64,000 bases of DNA from Clostridia bacterium (GTDB lineage: Bacteria > Bacillota > Clostridia > Oscillospirales > CAG-272). Positions within the stretch are counted from its first letter, which is position 1. Each line of letters opens with the position of its first letter. The notes under the pieces are model-generated. The model was not told the origin of the DNA and ran no database searches. It worked only from the letters and a program-made list of their open reading frames with translations. The position numbers were made by a program, and so were the translations under genes. Below, in pieces: positions 1 to 8,414 of the stretch. The stretch covers positions 1-64,000 of the forward strand of contig JAFVXI010000006.1 of NCBI GenBank assembly GCA_017501245.1, in the 5' to 3' direction.

Positions 1-72
1 GCGGATTACGGGGCTCGAACCCGCCACCTCCACCTTGGCAAGGTGGCGCTCTACCAAATGAGCTAAATCCGC
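1..72 (-). tRNA. tRNA-Gly (GCC), 3' end cut by window edge
   Basis: Read on the minus strand, this forms a full cloverleaf. The acceptor arm GCGGATT pairs with AATCCGC, the anticodon stem is CCACC/GGTGG with loop TTGCCAA (anticodon GCC), and the T arm contains GGTTCGAGCC. The discriminator base and any CCA fall just outside the window. It is the last of four tandem tRNAs transcribed leftward. Confidence 0.95.
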
Positions 73-75
73 ATA

Positions 76-151
76 TGGTGCCTCCGGTCGGAATCGAACC
101 AACGACACGGGGATTTTCAGTCCCCTGCTCTACCAACTGAGTTACAGAGGC
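76..151 (-). tRNA. tRNA-Phe (GAA)
   Basis: Minus-strand cloverleaf. The acceptor GCCTCTG pairs with CGGAGGC, the anticodon stem is GGGGA/TCCCC with loop CTGAAAA (anticodon GAA), and the T loop is TTCGATT. The 3' end is encoded as ACCA. It sits between tRNA-Asp and tRNA-Gly. Confidence 0.95.
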
Positions 152-179
152 GAAAAACAGGCAATATTTTTTTCGGAAA

Positions 180-256
180 TGGCGACTCGGATGGGGCTCG
201 AACCCACGACCTCTAGCGTGACAGGCTAGCGCTCTAACCAACTGAGCTACCAAGCC
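180..256 (-). tRNA. tRNA-Asp (GTC)
   Basis: Minus-strand cloverleaf. The acceptor GGCTTGG pairs with CCGAGTC using two G-U pairs. The anticodon stem CTAGC/GCTAG encloses loop CTGTCAC (anticodon GTC), and the T arm contains GGTTCGAGCC. CCA is encoded. Confidence 0.95.
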
Positions 257-280
257 ATCTCCGATGTGATGCACAGCATC

Positions 281-356
281 TGGTGGAAAGTACAGGGCTC
301 GAACCTGTGACCCTCTGCTTGTAAGGCAGATGCTCTCCCAACTGAGCTAACCTTCC
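281..356 (-). tRNA. tRNA-Val (TAC)
   Basis: Minus-strand cloverleaf. The acceptor GGAAGGT pairs with ACTTTCC, the anticodon stem TCTGC/GCAGA encloses loop CTTACAA (anticodon TAC), and the T arm contains GGTTCGAGCC. CCA is encoded. It is the promoter-proximal gene of the tRNA operon. Confidence 0.95.
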
Positions 357-371
357 GCTTCGTGCTTAGAT

Positions 372-400
372 ATTATAACAAAACAAAACAGGTTTGTCAA
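372..400 (-). promoter_or_regulatory. Promoter of the tRNA operon
   Basis: On the minus strand TTGACA (395-400) and TATAAT (372-377) are separated by exactly 17 bases. Both boxes match the sigma-A consensus perfectly. It lies 16 bases upstream of tRNA-Val, as expected for a strong stable-RNA promoter. The rest of 401-624 shows no gene. Confidence 0.9.
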
Positions 401-624
401 TAGGTTTAAGAAAAAAATCTTTAAAAAAATTATTCCCACTTTTTAAAGGGTCAGGGCAGGCGGCGCAATCGGCGCAAAAAGCATTATTCTGCCGCCGCTG
501 ATTGTTCATAAAAACGTCTCCCGGCCCTCAGCTTTGGCTGAATTGTTTGCCGCATATATGTGCATAATAAAATAAAATGCTCGCATCGGTGGGTTATATG
601 GCGTATTGCCCGACAAGTAAGCCC

Positions 625-690
625 GGGGATAGTGTGAGATGCCCGATATATCAGTGGGGGGATAGAGTGAGATGACAAATATATTAATGA
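625..690 (+). repeat. Tandem 33-base repeat at the start of the peptide-binding gene
   Basis: Two imperfect copies (625-657 and 658-690) begin GGGGATAG and continue with GTGAGATG. The second copy contains the ribosome binding site and the ATG of the following gene. The unit resembles the GATGAKATACA linkers found in the arrays at 2.8 kb and 28.6 kb. Confidence 0.6.
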
Positions 691-2783
691 AGCAAATATC
701 AAGGGCGTGCGCTCTGGTGGCTCTTATCCTTTCTCTCGCTCTCCTATCCTCCTGCGGCGAGGAGGGCAGGGCGGGGGAGTACACCTACAAAACCTACACG
801 TCGGCGCTCGGCACGGGCTGGAATCCGCACACCTGGCAGACCTCGGGCGACAGAGCCATCCTCGACTATCTCACAACGCCCCTCGTTTCGGTGCTTCCGC
901 TCGACACGGATGAGGGCAGATACCAGTGGTGCTACGAGCTGGCGGCAAGCGTCGAGGACGTGACGGCGAGCCACCGTGACAAGCTTAGGAAATACGGCTC
1001 TATCCTCCCGGAGGGCGTGTCGGCTGACGAGGTGAGCGAGGGCTTCGTCTACGAGATCACGCTCCGCCCCGGCTTTCGCTTTGAGAGCGGCGAGGAGATC
1101 AGCGCCGACGACTTTATCGAGTCTATGGAGCTGCTCCTTGACCCGAGGATGAAAAACAGCCGTGCGAACAGCTACACAAGCGGCGAGTCCGCCCTTGCGG
1201 GTGCTTCCGCCTTCCTTTCGGGGGAGGCGCCGTTCTCCTCGGTCGGGCTGTTTAAGACCGGCGAATATAGCTTTGCCTACGTCACCGAGAGCTATCTTGA
1301 TAGAGATTATTTCCTTGCCTCACTCTCCTCACATTGGCTCGTAGACACCGAGCTTTATAAAAACGGTATGAGCACCTCGGGCGAGCTTGTCAGCACCGAC
1401 TACGGCACGGGCAAGGCGACCACCTCCTCCTACGGGCCCTATCGCATAGAGGCGCATCAGAGCGAAAAGGAAATGGTCTTGGTAAGAAACGAGGCGTGGC
1501 CCCTTTGGGAAAAGGATGGTGACGGAAATATTGTATCCTACACCCTCCTCCCTGTTGACGGAGAAATAAGAGAGCAATATATGACAACAAAGATTGTCAT
1601 TTCCGTGATGGATAGCAGCACGGCGAAGCAGTTTTTCTTAAAAGGAGAGCTATCCGAGTGGACACCGCCTGCATCCGATCACGCAAGCTATAAGTATTCC
1701 GACGCTATGTATTCCTTCGACGAGACCTATACGATGTCCCTCTTCTTTAACACCGATCTCGAGGCTCTACGCTCTATGGACCGCTCGAGAGGTAATATAA
1801 ACTCCGTCGTCCTCTCAAGTGGGGACTTCAGAAGGGGGCTGAGCCTTGCGATAGACAGAGCGGAGATGTCGCTTGCGACGGAGGGTTATAGCCCTCAGTT
1901 TGCGCTTCTTAACGAGGCGTATTACTACGATATCTACGCCGACCCCGACAGCTGCTACCGTGAGACCGACGAGGCAAAGGCGGCTATATGCCGCCTCTAC
2001 GACACAGACTACGGCATTGGCAGCCCATACCCGACGCTCGACGACGCCTATAAGTCCATCACGGGCTATGATCCCGGGCTTGCAGGGGAGGCGTTTGCCT
2101 CTGCATTTACTTCGCTTGTCTCGGCGGGGCTATATCACGAGGGCGAGGAGATAAGGATAAGGATCGCATACTCCAAGGGTGCGCTCTCCGCCGACGACAA
2201 TCAGCAGATAGCCCTCTTAAATCATTACGTTAATCGGGCGCTCGAGGGCACGGGCTTCGGACGTGTGACCTTTGAGGGCGTCGGCAGGGTCGCAAACAGA
2301 TATGCCGCAGTTCCGGGTGGCGAATACGCCATAGGCTACGGCGCTTGGGGCGGTGCGGCGTTTTATCCCTTCCGTGCGCTGCTCGTCTATATGGATCCCG
2401 AATACGAGAGGCTGCACGAGGGCGCCTGCTGGTCGCCGGATAAGGAGCTTCTTACCCTCACGGTGGACGGCGAGGAGCTGACTATGACGTACACCGAGTG
2501 GACGAGGTCGCTGACGGGAAGCGGAATGTTCTCCAGGCGGGAGAATACGTTTAAGCTTTATATCCTCTCGAGGCTCGAGGAGGAGTTTCTAGGCAGGTAT
2601 TACCGTATTCCGCTCTTCACCTCCGTCGCCTCGACGCTCTTATCCTATAAGATTTCAAACTACACGGACAGCTACGACCTGATGTACGGCTTCGGCGGCT
2701 TCAGGCTCATAGTCTACCACTACGACGATAAGGGATGGCAGGAATACGTCAGAGCCTCGGGCGGCAGGCTGTCGTATGAATAG
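672..2783 (+). CDS. Oligopeptide ABC transporter substrate-binding lipoprotein (SBP family 5)
   Basis: A 703-residue extracytoplasmic receptor that would capture peptides for the permeases and ATPases encoded next. Residues 7-27 form a hydrophobic signal ending in lipobox LSSC with the lipidated Cys at position 28. The mature part has family 5 features such as a YEITLRPGFRFESGEEISADD-like stretch early on and a late segment about reaching bound peptide. It is longer than typical OppA (about 540 residues). The ATG at 672 has GGGGGGA 9 bases upstream; an in-frame ATG at 687 is a weaker alternative. It heads an operon with 3087-7875, but an array of small palindromes separates it from the permeases. 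Confidence 0.85.
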   Translation: MTNILMKQISRACALVALILSLALLSSCGEEGRAGEYTYKTYTSALGTGWNPHTWQTSGDRAILDYLTTPLVSVLPLDTDEGRYQWCYELAASVEDVTASHRDKLRKYGSILPEGVSADEVSEGFVYEITLRPGFRFESGEEISADDFIESMELLLDPRMKNSRANSYTSGESALAGASAFLSGEAPFSSVGLFKTGEYSFAYVTESYLDRDYFLASLSSHWLVDTELYKNGMSTSGELVSTDYGTGKATTSSYGPYRIEAHQSEKEMVLVRNEAWPLWEKDGDGNIVSYTLLPVDGEIREQYMTTKIVISVMDSSTAKQFFLKGELSEWTPPASDHASYKYSDAMYSFDETYTMSLFFNTDLEALRSMDRSRGNINSVVLSSGDFRRGLSLAIDRAEMSLATEGYSPQFALLNEAYYYDIYADPDSCYRETDEAKAAICRLYDTDYGIGSPYPTLDDAYKSITGYDPGLAGEAFASAFTSLVSAGLYHEGEEIRIRIAYSKGALSADDNQQIALLNHYVNRALEGTGFGRVTFEGVGRVANRYAAVPGGEYAIGYGAWGGAAFYPFRALLVYMDPEYERLHEGACWSPDKELLTLTVDGEELTMTYTEWTRSLTGSGMFSRRENTFKLYILSRLEEEFLGRYYRIPLFTSVASTLLSYKISNYTDSYDLMYGFGGFRLIVYHYDDKGWQEYVRASGGRLSYE

Positions 2784-2787
2784 ACAA

Positions 2788-3064
2788 TATATACAAGGCC
2801 GGAGCCTTGATGAGATACACTCACGGAGTGAGTGATGATAATCAAGCACGAGCGAGTCTGTGCTTGCACAAGCGAGCCGTGCGCAGATTGCTCCACGGCG
2901 CCCTCGGCTATCAGGCGAGGAGGAGTGCGGAAGCACGCGGGGCGCATTTGCGCATCTGCGCCGATGGGAGTATATACAACCCTCCGGGTTGATGAGATAC
3001 AGCCCGTTGGGCTGATGATATACACGCCGTTGGCGTGATGAGATACAAGGCCGGAGCCTTGATG
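2788..3064 (+). repeat. Array of short palindromes with GATGAKATACA linkers
   Basis: Short inverted repeats such as AGGC-cgga-GCCT, CTCA-cgga-GTGAG, ACCC-tccg-GGGT, GCCC-gttg-GGC and CGCC-gttg-GCG are joined by a near-constant linker TGATGAgATACA or TGATGAtATACA. The first and last hairpins (AGGCCGGAGCCT) are identical. About 135 bases in the middle (roughly 2836-2970) interrupt the pattern with larger hairpins such as GGCGCA/TGCGCC. It fills the gap between the binding-protein gene and its permease gene. I see no coding region in it. Confidence 0.85.
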
Positions 3065-3086
3065 TAATCAGAAAGGACGGGGAACT

Positions 3087-4043
3087 ATGGGAAAATATAT
3101 ACTGAAGCGCATAGGGCTGATGCTTCTTACCTTCTTCATTATAGTGACGATATCCTTCATTCTCATCAGGCTCCTGCCGAGAGAGCTGCCGAGCGACAAG
3201 GCGATGGCAGAGATAATGGAGGCGAGGTGGGAGGCGCTTGGCTACGGCAAGCCCATCTTAACTCAGTATCTCATCTATCTTAGGGGCATATTCACCTCGC
3301 TCGATTTCGGCACGTCATGGTATATCGACTTCCGAGCTCCCGTGCTTGAATTACTCATAGAGAGGCTGCCGCCCACCGTCATAGTAAACCTCCTCTCGCT
3401 CATCGTTTCCATCCCCATAGGCATCGCACTCGGCGTCTGGGCCGCACTCGGCAAGGGGCGCCCGAGAGATGGGATAATCTCGATTTTGATCATGATTTTC
3501 GTATCTGTGCCAAGTTATGTTTACGCTTTTGCGGTTCAATACCTGCTCGGCTACTCTCTCGGCTGGTTTCCGATAACCGTATATTCACTAAGCACGGCGG
3601 GTGGATGGCTGACTCCTAAGATGATATACAGTATGATCCCTGCGGTCATCGCTCTATCCTTCGGCGAGGTGTCGGGGCTTGCGAGGTTTACGAGAGCGGA
3701 GATGTGCGAGGCGCTCGACGCAGAGTATATGACCTTCCTCCGTGCGAGGGGCGTGTCCTATCGGCGTGCCGTATTTCGCCATGCACTGAAAAATGCGCTC
3801 GTCCCCATCCTCCCGACGGTCATAGCTTCCGTCATCGGCATTCTGGCAGGCTCGGTCGTCATAGAGGAGATATTCGCCATCCCGGGCGTCGGACAGCTGT
3901 ATATAAGAGCCATCGAGCTTGGCGACTACGACGTATTTATGATGAACACGCTATTTTACACCTTCCTCGGTCTTGTGTCGGGGCTGGCTGTCGATCTCTC
4001 CTACGGTGCGCTCGACCCGAGGATAAGAATTGCGGAGGGTTAG
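3087..4043 (+). CDS. Peptide ABC transporter permease, OppB/DppB type
   Basis: A 318-residue inner-membrane permease. It opens with the typical MGKYILKRIGLMLLTFF helix, carries several further membrane segments, and has the EAA coupling loop around ARGVSYRRAVFRHALKNALVP, which contacts the ATPases. The end, VDLSYGALDPRIR, is typical of the family. The ATG is preceded by GGACGGGG. It pairs with the second permease at 4045 to form the translocation channel of the first Opp-like system. Confidence 0.92.
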   Translation: MGKYILKRIGLMLLTFFIIVTISFILIRLLPRELPSDKAMAEIMEARWEALGYGKPILTQYLIYLRGIFTSLDFGTSWYIDFRAPVLELLIERLPPTVIVNLLSLIVSIPIGIALGVWAALGKGRPRDGIISILIMIFVSVPSYVYAFAVQYLLGYSLGWFPITVYSLSTAGGWLTPKMIYSMIPAVIALSFGEVSGLARFTRAEMCEALDAEYMTFLRARGVSYRRAVFRHALKNALVPILPTVIASVIGILAGSVVIEEIFAIPGVGQLYIRAIELGDYDVFMMNTLFYTFLGLVSGLAVDLSYGALDPRIRIAEG

Positions 4044-4044
4044 G

Positions 4045-5565
4045 ATGAAAAGAGGAGAGCTTCCTAAGAGCTTATTTCTGCCTGTGGGTAGGTCGGCGGG
4101 CGTCGAGCGGCTGCCCGAGACTCGGGGCGAGGGCTACTTTAAGAGCATATTTTCCGCCTTCCTTCGCCACAGGTCGGTGAGGATATCGCTTTTTATCATT
4201 GTGGCAATAGCCCTCTTTTCGCTTCTGGCACCCCTGTTTATTTCAAGGTCAGAGAGGCTTATGGACCCCTACTACGCAAAGCTGCCGCCGAGGCTCGAGG
4301 GGGCGCTGGGCTCGCTCGGTGTGTTTGACGGAGGGGTAGAGCGGCGGCTTGGCGAGCGTGGGCTCCTTCGCCTTGCGGGCATAGCTATCGCAACCTCCCC
4401 GGGCGGAGATGAGGCGAGCCTCGGCGAGGCAATTGAGGCACCCACCTCACCGATAATCTCGCTAGGCGAGCCCGAGGGCAGGGTCAGGCGTGCGAGGGTC
4501 GACGGCTATCTCGAGGTCGGCTTCATATATAAGACCGTAACGCCCGACGAGTATGAGGCTATGCTCCTCTGGCAGGAGGCTCTGGGAGTGCAGCTTCTAT
4601 ATCCTCTTATCGCTCAAAATGCCTACACGGGTGACGAAAACGACCCGAATATATGGTTTAAGGTCGGGCGAGGCGGTATGCCGCTTGACGAGACGGGTGA
4701 CGAAATAGAGGAGATAGGCTCCGACACCCACCTTTATGAAAACTACCTCCGTGACGAGAGGGGTGAGCCGGTTTACGCCATCCCGTCGGGCGGCGGCTCC
4801 GGCGAGGCGAGGGGTGTGCGTGTAAGACTGCTATACCATAGCTATTACAGGTTTAAAAACGGCGCATCCCCGAGCTATCTTTTAGGCACGGACAGCCAGG
4901 GCTACGATCTCGCCCTGCGTGTTGCGGGCGGCATACGGGTGAGCCTTTTGCTCGCCATCTCGGTGTCACTCATAAATCTGCTTATCGGCGCCGCCGTCGG
5001 TAGCGTTGAGGGCTATTTCGGCGGGGCTGTCGACCTTACGATAGAGCGGGTAACGGACGTGCTTTCGGGCGTGCCGTTTATCGTCGTTGCAACGCTTTTT
5101 CAGATCTATCTTGCGGATAGGGTGGGGGCTATACCCTCCCTGCTTTTCGCCTTCGTTCTGACGGGCTGGCTATCGACGGCAAGCAGGGTGCGGGCTCAGT
5201 TTTACAGATTTAAAAATTCCGAGTACGTCCTCGCGGCAAAAACAATGGGCGTCTCAAACGCACGCATAATCCTGCGCCACATCCTGCCGAACACACTCGG
5301 CACCTTGATAACCTCCTCGGCTCTGGTTATCCCCGGCGTCATCTTCACCGAGAGCATGCTCTCCTTCCTCGGGATAGTAAACCTCGGCTCGGAGGGCATA
5401 ACCTCGCTCGGCACACTGCTCTCGGACGCCGCCACCATCTGGTCGGGCTATCCGCATCTGATGCTCGTGCCCGCCTCGGTCATCTCGCTGCTTATGATCG
5501 CCTTTAATATGATCGGAAACGGACTTAGAGATGCGCAGGAGCCGGGCTCTGCGGGCGGTGCGTAG
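4045..5565 (+). CDS. Peptide ABC transporter permease, OppC/DppC type with large extracellular insert
   Basis: A 506-residue permease partner of the OppB-like protein. The ATG at 4045 is 7 bases after GCGGAGGG and directly follows the previous stop; a TTG at 4030 is a poorer start. One membrane helix near the N terminus (about residues 45-68) is followed by roughly 200 residues before the canonical core starting at LLGTDSQGYDLALRV. The EAA loop (AAKTMGVSNARIILRHILPN) and the end MIGNGLRDAQEPG are standard. Ordinary OppC proteins are about 300 residues, so the inserted external domain is the unusual part. Confidence 0.9.
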   Translation: MKRGELPKSLFLPVGRSAGVERLPETRGEGYFKSIFSAFLRHRSVRISLFIIVAIALFSLLAPLFISRSERLMDPYYAKLPPRLEGALGSLGVFDGGVERRLGERGLLRLAGIAIATSPGGDEASLGEAIEAPTSPIISLGEPEGRVRRARVDGYLEVGFIYKTVTPDEYEAMLLWQEALGVQLLYPLIAQNAYTGDENDPNIWFKVGRGGMPLDETGDEIEEIGSDTHLYENYLRDERGEPVYAIPSGGGSGEARGVRVRLLYHSYYRFKNGASPSYLLGTDSQGYDLALRVAGGIRVSLLLAISVSLINLLIGAAVGSVEGYFGGAVDLTIERVTDVLSGVPFIVVATLFQIYLADRVGAIPSLLFAFVLTGWLSTASRVRAQFYRFKNSEYVLAAKTMGVSNARIILRHILPNTLGTLITSSALVIPGVIFTESMLSFLGIVNLGSEGITSLGTLLSDAATIWSGYPHLMLVPASVISLLMIAFNMIGNGLRDAQEPGSAGGA

Positions 5566-5728
5566 GCGCTTTTTTGGGGGGTCGACGGCTTCCGGTGAGC
5601 GACGTAGATGGGAGTTTTTTGGTCGGAACGGTGGGGCGGTGTAGCCTGCTCTTTGGGCGGTGCGTAGGCGCTTTTGGGGTATTCGACGGCTTCGGATAAG
5701 CGACGTAGAGGGGAGTTATTTGGGTTGG
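5546..5728 (+). repeat. Direct repeat of about 80 bases, period 102, spanning the permease stop codon
   Basis: Copy one (about 5546-5626) includes the last codons and stop of the OppC-like gene. Copy two (about 5648-5728) lies just downstream. Both run through GGGCGGTGCGTAGGCGCTTTT, a CGACGGCTTC segment and AGCGACGTAGA, with small differences. It looks like a decayed tandem duplication of the gene end. Confidence 0.75.
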
Positions 5729-5776
5729 CCGGACGGGTTGAGGAAGAAGAAAAGAGATATTTCAGGGAGGAGCTTC

Positions 5777-6868
5777 GTGTCGGATAATATTTTAGAGATC
5801 AGGGATCTTCACGTTTCGTTTGATATGCGACACGGGGAGAGGATATACGCCGTGAGGGGCATTGACCTCGAGGTTAAGAGAGGCGAGGTGCTTGCGCTCG
5901 TTGGCGAGTCGGGCTCGGGGAAATCGGTTACGGGAAAGGCGGTGCTCGGCATCCTTCCGCCCTCCGCTTCGATAACCTCGGGGAGTATAAAATATAACGG
6001 AGAAGAGCTGACCGAGCTTAAATGCGATGGCTACAACAGGATCAGAGGCAGCGAGATATCTATGGTGCCGCAGGACCCCTTTCTCTCGCTCGATCCGATA
6101 GCTCCCGTCGGCGCTCAGATTGCCGAAAGCATCAGAAAACACGACACGGGTGGAAGAATCGGGCGTGAGGAGAGGCGAAGGGGTGCGCTAGAGCTTATGC
6201 GTGAGGTGGGGATAGCTGCCGCCGAGGAGAGATACGGCGATCATCCCTTCCGCCTTTCGGGAGGACAGAGGCAGAGGATAGCGATAGCGGCGGCGCTCGC
6301 ACCCTCGCCGAGGCTCTTGATCTGTGACGAGCCGACGACGGCTCTTGACGTAACGATCGAGGCGCAGATCCTTGGCCTGTTCGAGCGGCTGAAGCGGCAG
6401 AGGGCGCTCTCGATGCTCTTTATCACGCACGATCTCGGCGTCGTCGCAAGGATGGCGGACAGGGTGGCGGTAATGTATGCCGGGAGGATCGTTGAGATCG
6501 GGGAGGTAGATGAGATCTTCTACGAGCCGCGCCACCCTTACACCTGGTCGCTTCTATCCTCCGTGCCATCGGGCTCGGGCGGCAGGCTGCGCATCATCCC
6601 CGGCTACGTGCCGGATATGCGAGATCCCCCGATAGGAGATGCCTTTGCGCCGAGGAGCGAGTGGGCTATGCGTATAGATCATCTGGCTCACCCTCCCTTC
6701 TTTGATATCTCACCGACGCACAGGGTCGCAAGCTGGCTTTATCACAAAAATGCACCGAGGGCAGAAATGCCGAGCGAGCTTCGCGAGCTTATTGCCGCAA
6801 GGCTTGAGGAGAGGCGCCGCTTCCTTATGGAAAATGGATCTGACAAAGAACGGTGCGAAGAAGGATAG
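5777..6868 (+). CDS. Peptide ABC transporter ATPase, OppD/DppD type
   Basis: A 363-residue cytoplasmic ATPase that powers the first Opp system. Walker A is GESGSGKS, the signature is [15 protein letters not shown], Walker B is [12 protein letters not shown] and the switch His lies in FITHDLGVVA. The C-terminal part after HPYTWSLLSSVP is the oligopeptide-transporter extension. I choose GTG at 5777 because GGGAGG ends 6 bases upstream and the protein then begins with the usual ILEIRDLHVSF strand. The frame is open back to 5660 but that stretch falls in the direct repeat. Confidence 0.9.
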   Translation: MSDNILEIRDLHVSFDMRHGERIYAVRGIDLEVKRGEVLALVGESGSGKSVTGKAVLGILPPSASITSGSIKYNGEELTELKCDGYNRIRGSEISMVPQDPFLSLDPIAPVGAQIAESIRKHDTGGRIGREERRRGALELMREVGIAAAEERYGDHPFRLSGGQRQRIAIAAALAPSPRLLICDEPTTALDVTIEAQILGLFERLKRQRALSMLFITHDLGVVARMADRVAVMYAGRIVEIGEVDEIFYEPRHPYTWSLLSSVPSGSGGRLRIIPGYVPDMRDPPIGDAFAPRSEWAMRIDHLAHPPFFDISPTHRVASWLYHKNAPRAEMPSELRELIAARLEERRRFLMENGSDKERCEEG

Positions 6869-6933
6869 TGGCAAAATATAAGCGAAATAAGACAATAACT
6901 ATTTACATTTATCGAGAATTGTGGGGTGATATC

Positions 6934-7875
6934 GTGGGGGAAAACGAGCGAGAGGTGCTGCTTGACGTTTCGGATTTACGAAAGAGCTTTAAGGGTTCAT
7001 CGGGCAGGGTTGAGGCGCTCTCGGGTGTCAGCTTCAAGGTCTTTAGCCGTGAGATATTCGGCATCGTCGGCGAGTCGGGTTCGGGCAAAACGACGGTAGG
7101 CAGGATAATTTCGGGGCTTTATTCGCCCTCGTCGGGCAGCGTGCGTCTCGGGAATGAGGTCATAGCCCTCGGCGAGGATGAGCTTGGGAAAATGAAAAGG
7201 AGCGCCCCCACGGAATATAAAAGGCTCAGGCGGGTGATGCGTAGCGGCAGAGCACATCCCGAAATCAGAATGGTCTTTCAGGATCCTACCGCCTCCTTAA
7301 ACCCACGCATGAACGTCCTTGAGCAGGTGGGCGAGGCTCTCCTTGCGACAGGCGTGAGAGATAAGGCCGAGATAGGCGAAGGAGTGCGGAGGGCGATAGC
7401 CGACGTCGGGCTTCCTCCGTCCTGCCTCTATCGCTATCCCCACGAGTTTTCGGGTGGGCAGAGGCAGAGGATAGGTATTGCAAGGGCGATAATAACGAAG
7501 CCGAGGCTCCTCATAGCCGACGAGCCTGTATCGGCGCTTGACGTTTCTGTTGGCGCCCAGGTGATAAACCTCATCTACGATCTCGCAAGGGAGAGGGGGA
7601 TGTCGGTTATCTTTATCGCCCACGATCTCTCGCTCGTGCGCCACGTGTGTGACAGAGTCGCAGTGATGTATAAGGGGCGGATAGTCGAGCTTGCCGAGAG
7701 CGAGGAGCTTTTCCGTCATCCGACGCATCCCTACACGGTGGCGCTCCTCTCGGCGATCCCCGAGCCAGATCCCTTCTTCGCAAAAAGGGCGGTGCGCAGG
7801 GTGTATGAGGGCGGAGGCCTTGAGGGGGAGCTGTGCGAGGTGTCAAGTGGGCACCTTGTGCTGATGGATGGGTGA
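6934..7875 (+). CDS. Peptide ABC transporter ATPase, OppF/DppF type
   Basis: A 313-residue ATPase that would pair with the OppD-like protein. Walker A is GESGSGKTT, the Q-loop lies in MVFQDPTASLNPRM, the signature is [15 protein letters not shown], Walker B is [12 protein letters not shown], and the switch region is FIAHDLSLVRH. GTG at 6934 follows GGGGTGA. The frame is open further up to a GTG at 6853 overlapping the upstream gene, so the exact start is not certain. An insert of about 25 residues (SAPTEYKRLRRVMRSGRAHP) lies before the Q-loop. Confidence 0.9.
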   Translation: MGENEREVLLDVSDLRKSFKGSSGRVEALSGVSFKVFSREIFGIVGESGSGKTTVGRIISGLYSPSSGSVRLGNEVIALGEDELGKMKRSAPTEYKRLRRVMRSGRAHPEIRMVFQDPTASLNPRMNVLEQVGEALLATGVRDKAEIGEGVRRAIADVGLPPSCLYRYPHEFSGGQRQRIGIARAIITKPRLLIADEPVSALDVSVGAQVINLIYDLARERGMSVIFIAHDLSLVRHVCDRVAVMYKGRIVELAESEELFRHPTHPYTVALLSAIPEPDPFFAKRAVRRVYEGGGLEGELCEVSSGHLVLMDG

Positions 7876-7946
7876 GGCGTGAAATGTATGCTTTATCAAA
7901 GGCGTGGCATATGGGAGTAGAAAATGGCGATACGGGTGAGGAATTG

Positions 7947-8312
7947 ATGAAGAAAACAGGAAAAAAGCCGACACGGGTGCCGATTTCGGTAGCTTTGCTC
8001 GGCACTCTGGCACTCTTGCTCCTCTTGCGCACGCCTTCCGTCGGCTTCCTTGTCGCTCTCGCCGACGCTCTCTTTATCACGGGGGTGGCGGCGCTGTCGG
8101 TCTATCTCTTTGGCGTCATCGTCGGGGGCGGTCAGCTCGACGTCTTTTTCTTTGCGGCACGTGCCGTGGGGCAGAGGCTCATCGGTGGTAAGGTCGGCAG
8201 CTTCTTCGACTATAAAAGGGGGAAGGCTAAGCGCCCCAAGCCTCCGCTCTATCTCCTCGTCACAGGACTTGCACTTATCCTCCTCTCGGCGCTCGCCACC
8301 GCCGTAATATAA
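7947..8312 (+). CDS. Small membrane protein, DUF3899-like
   Basis: A 121-residue protein with membrane segments at about residues 12-30, 34-58 and 100-119. The central motif GGGQLDVFFFA and the spacing of helices recall the DUF3899 family of Bacillota, whose function is unknown. ATG at 7947 has GAGGA 4 bases upstream; the frame is open upstream into the OppF-like gene. Family assignment is from memory of the pattern and is tentative. Confidence 0.6.
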   Translation: MKKTGKKPTRVPISVALLGTLALLLLLRTPSVGFLVALADALFITGVAALSVYLFGVIVGGGQLDVFFFAARAVGQRLIGGKVGSFFDYKRGKAKRPKPPLYLLVTGLALILLSALATAVI

Positions 8313-8340
8313 AGTTAACCTCTTCATTTAGCCGAGCCGA

Positions 8341-8369
8341 TTGACAACGTGCGCGTAATATGCTAAAAT
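8341..8369 (+). promoter_or_regulatory. Promoter with extended -10 before the 8415 gene
   Basis: TTGACA (8341-8346) and TAAAAT (8364-8369) are 17 bases apart. TGC directly before the -10 box makes an extended -10 element. Transcription would start about 40 bases before the ATG at 8415. Confidence 0.85.
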
Positions 8370-8414
8370 ATATAGCGTATAAAAAAACTACTACTATGAT
8401 TTGAGGTATCGGAT

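Noticed and set aside
2807-3038. Short open frames within the first hairpin array
   Set aside because: Their sequence only reflects the repeats (for example YTPLA-type strings). No protein family or ribosome binding site supports them.
5660-5776. N-terminal extension of the OppD-like protein
   Set aside because: The extra 39 codons lie in the direct repeat, while a good ribosome binding site precedes GTG at 5777.
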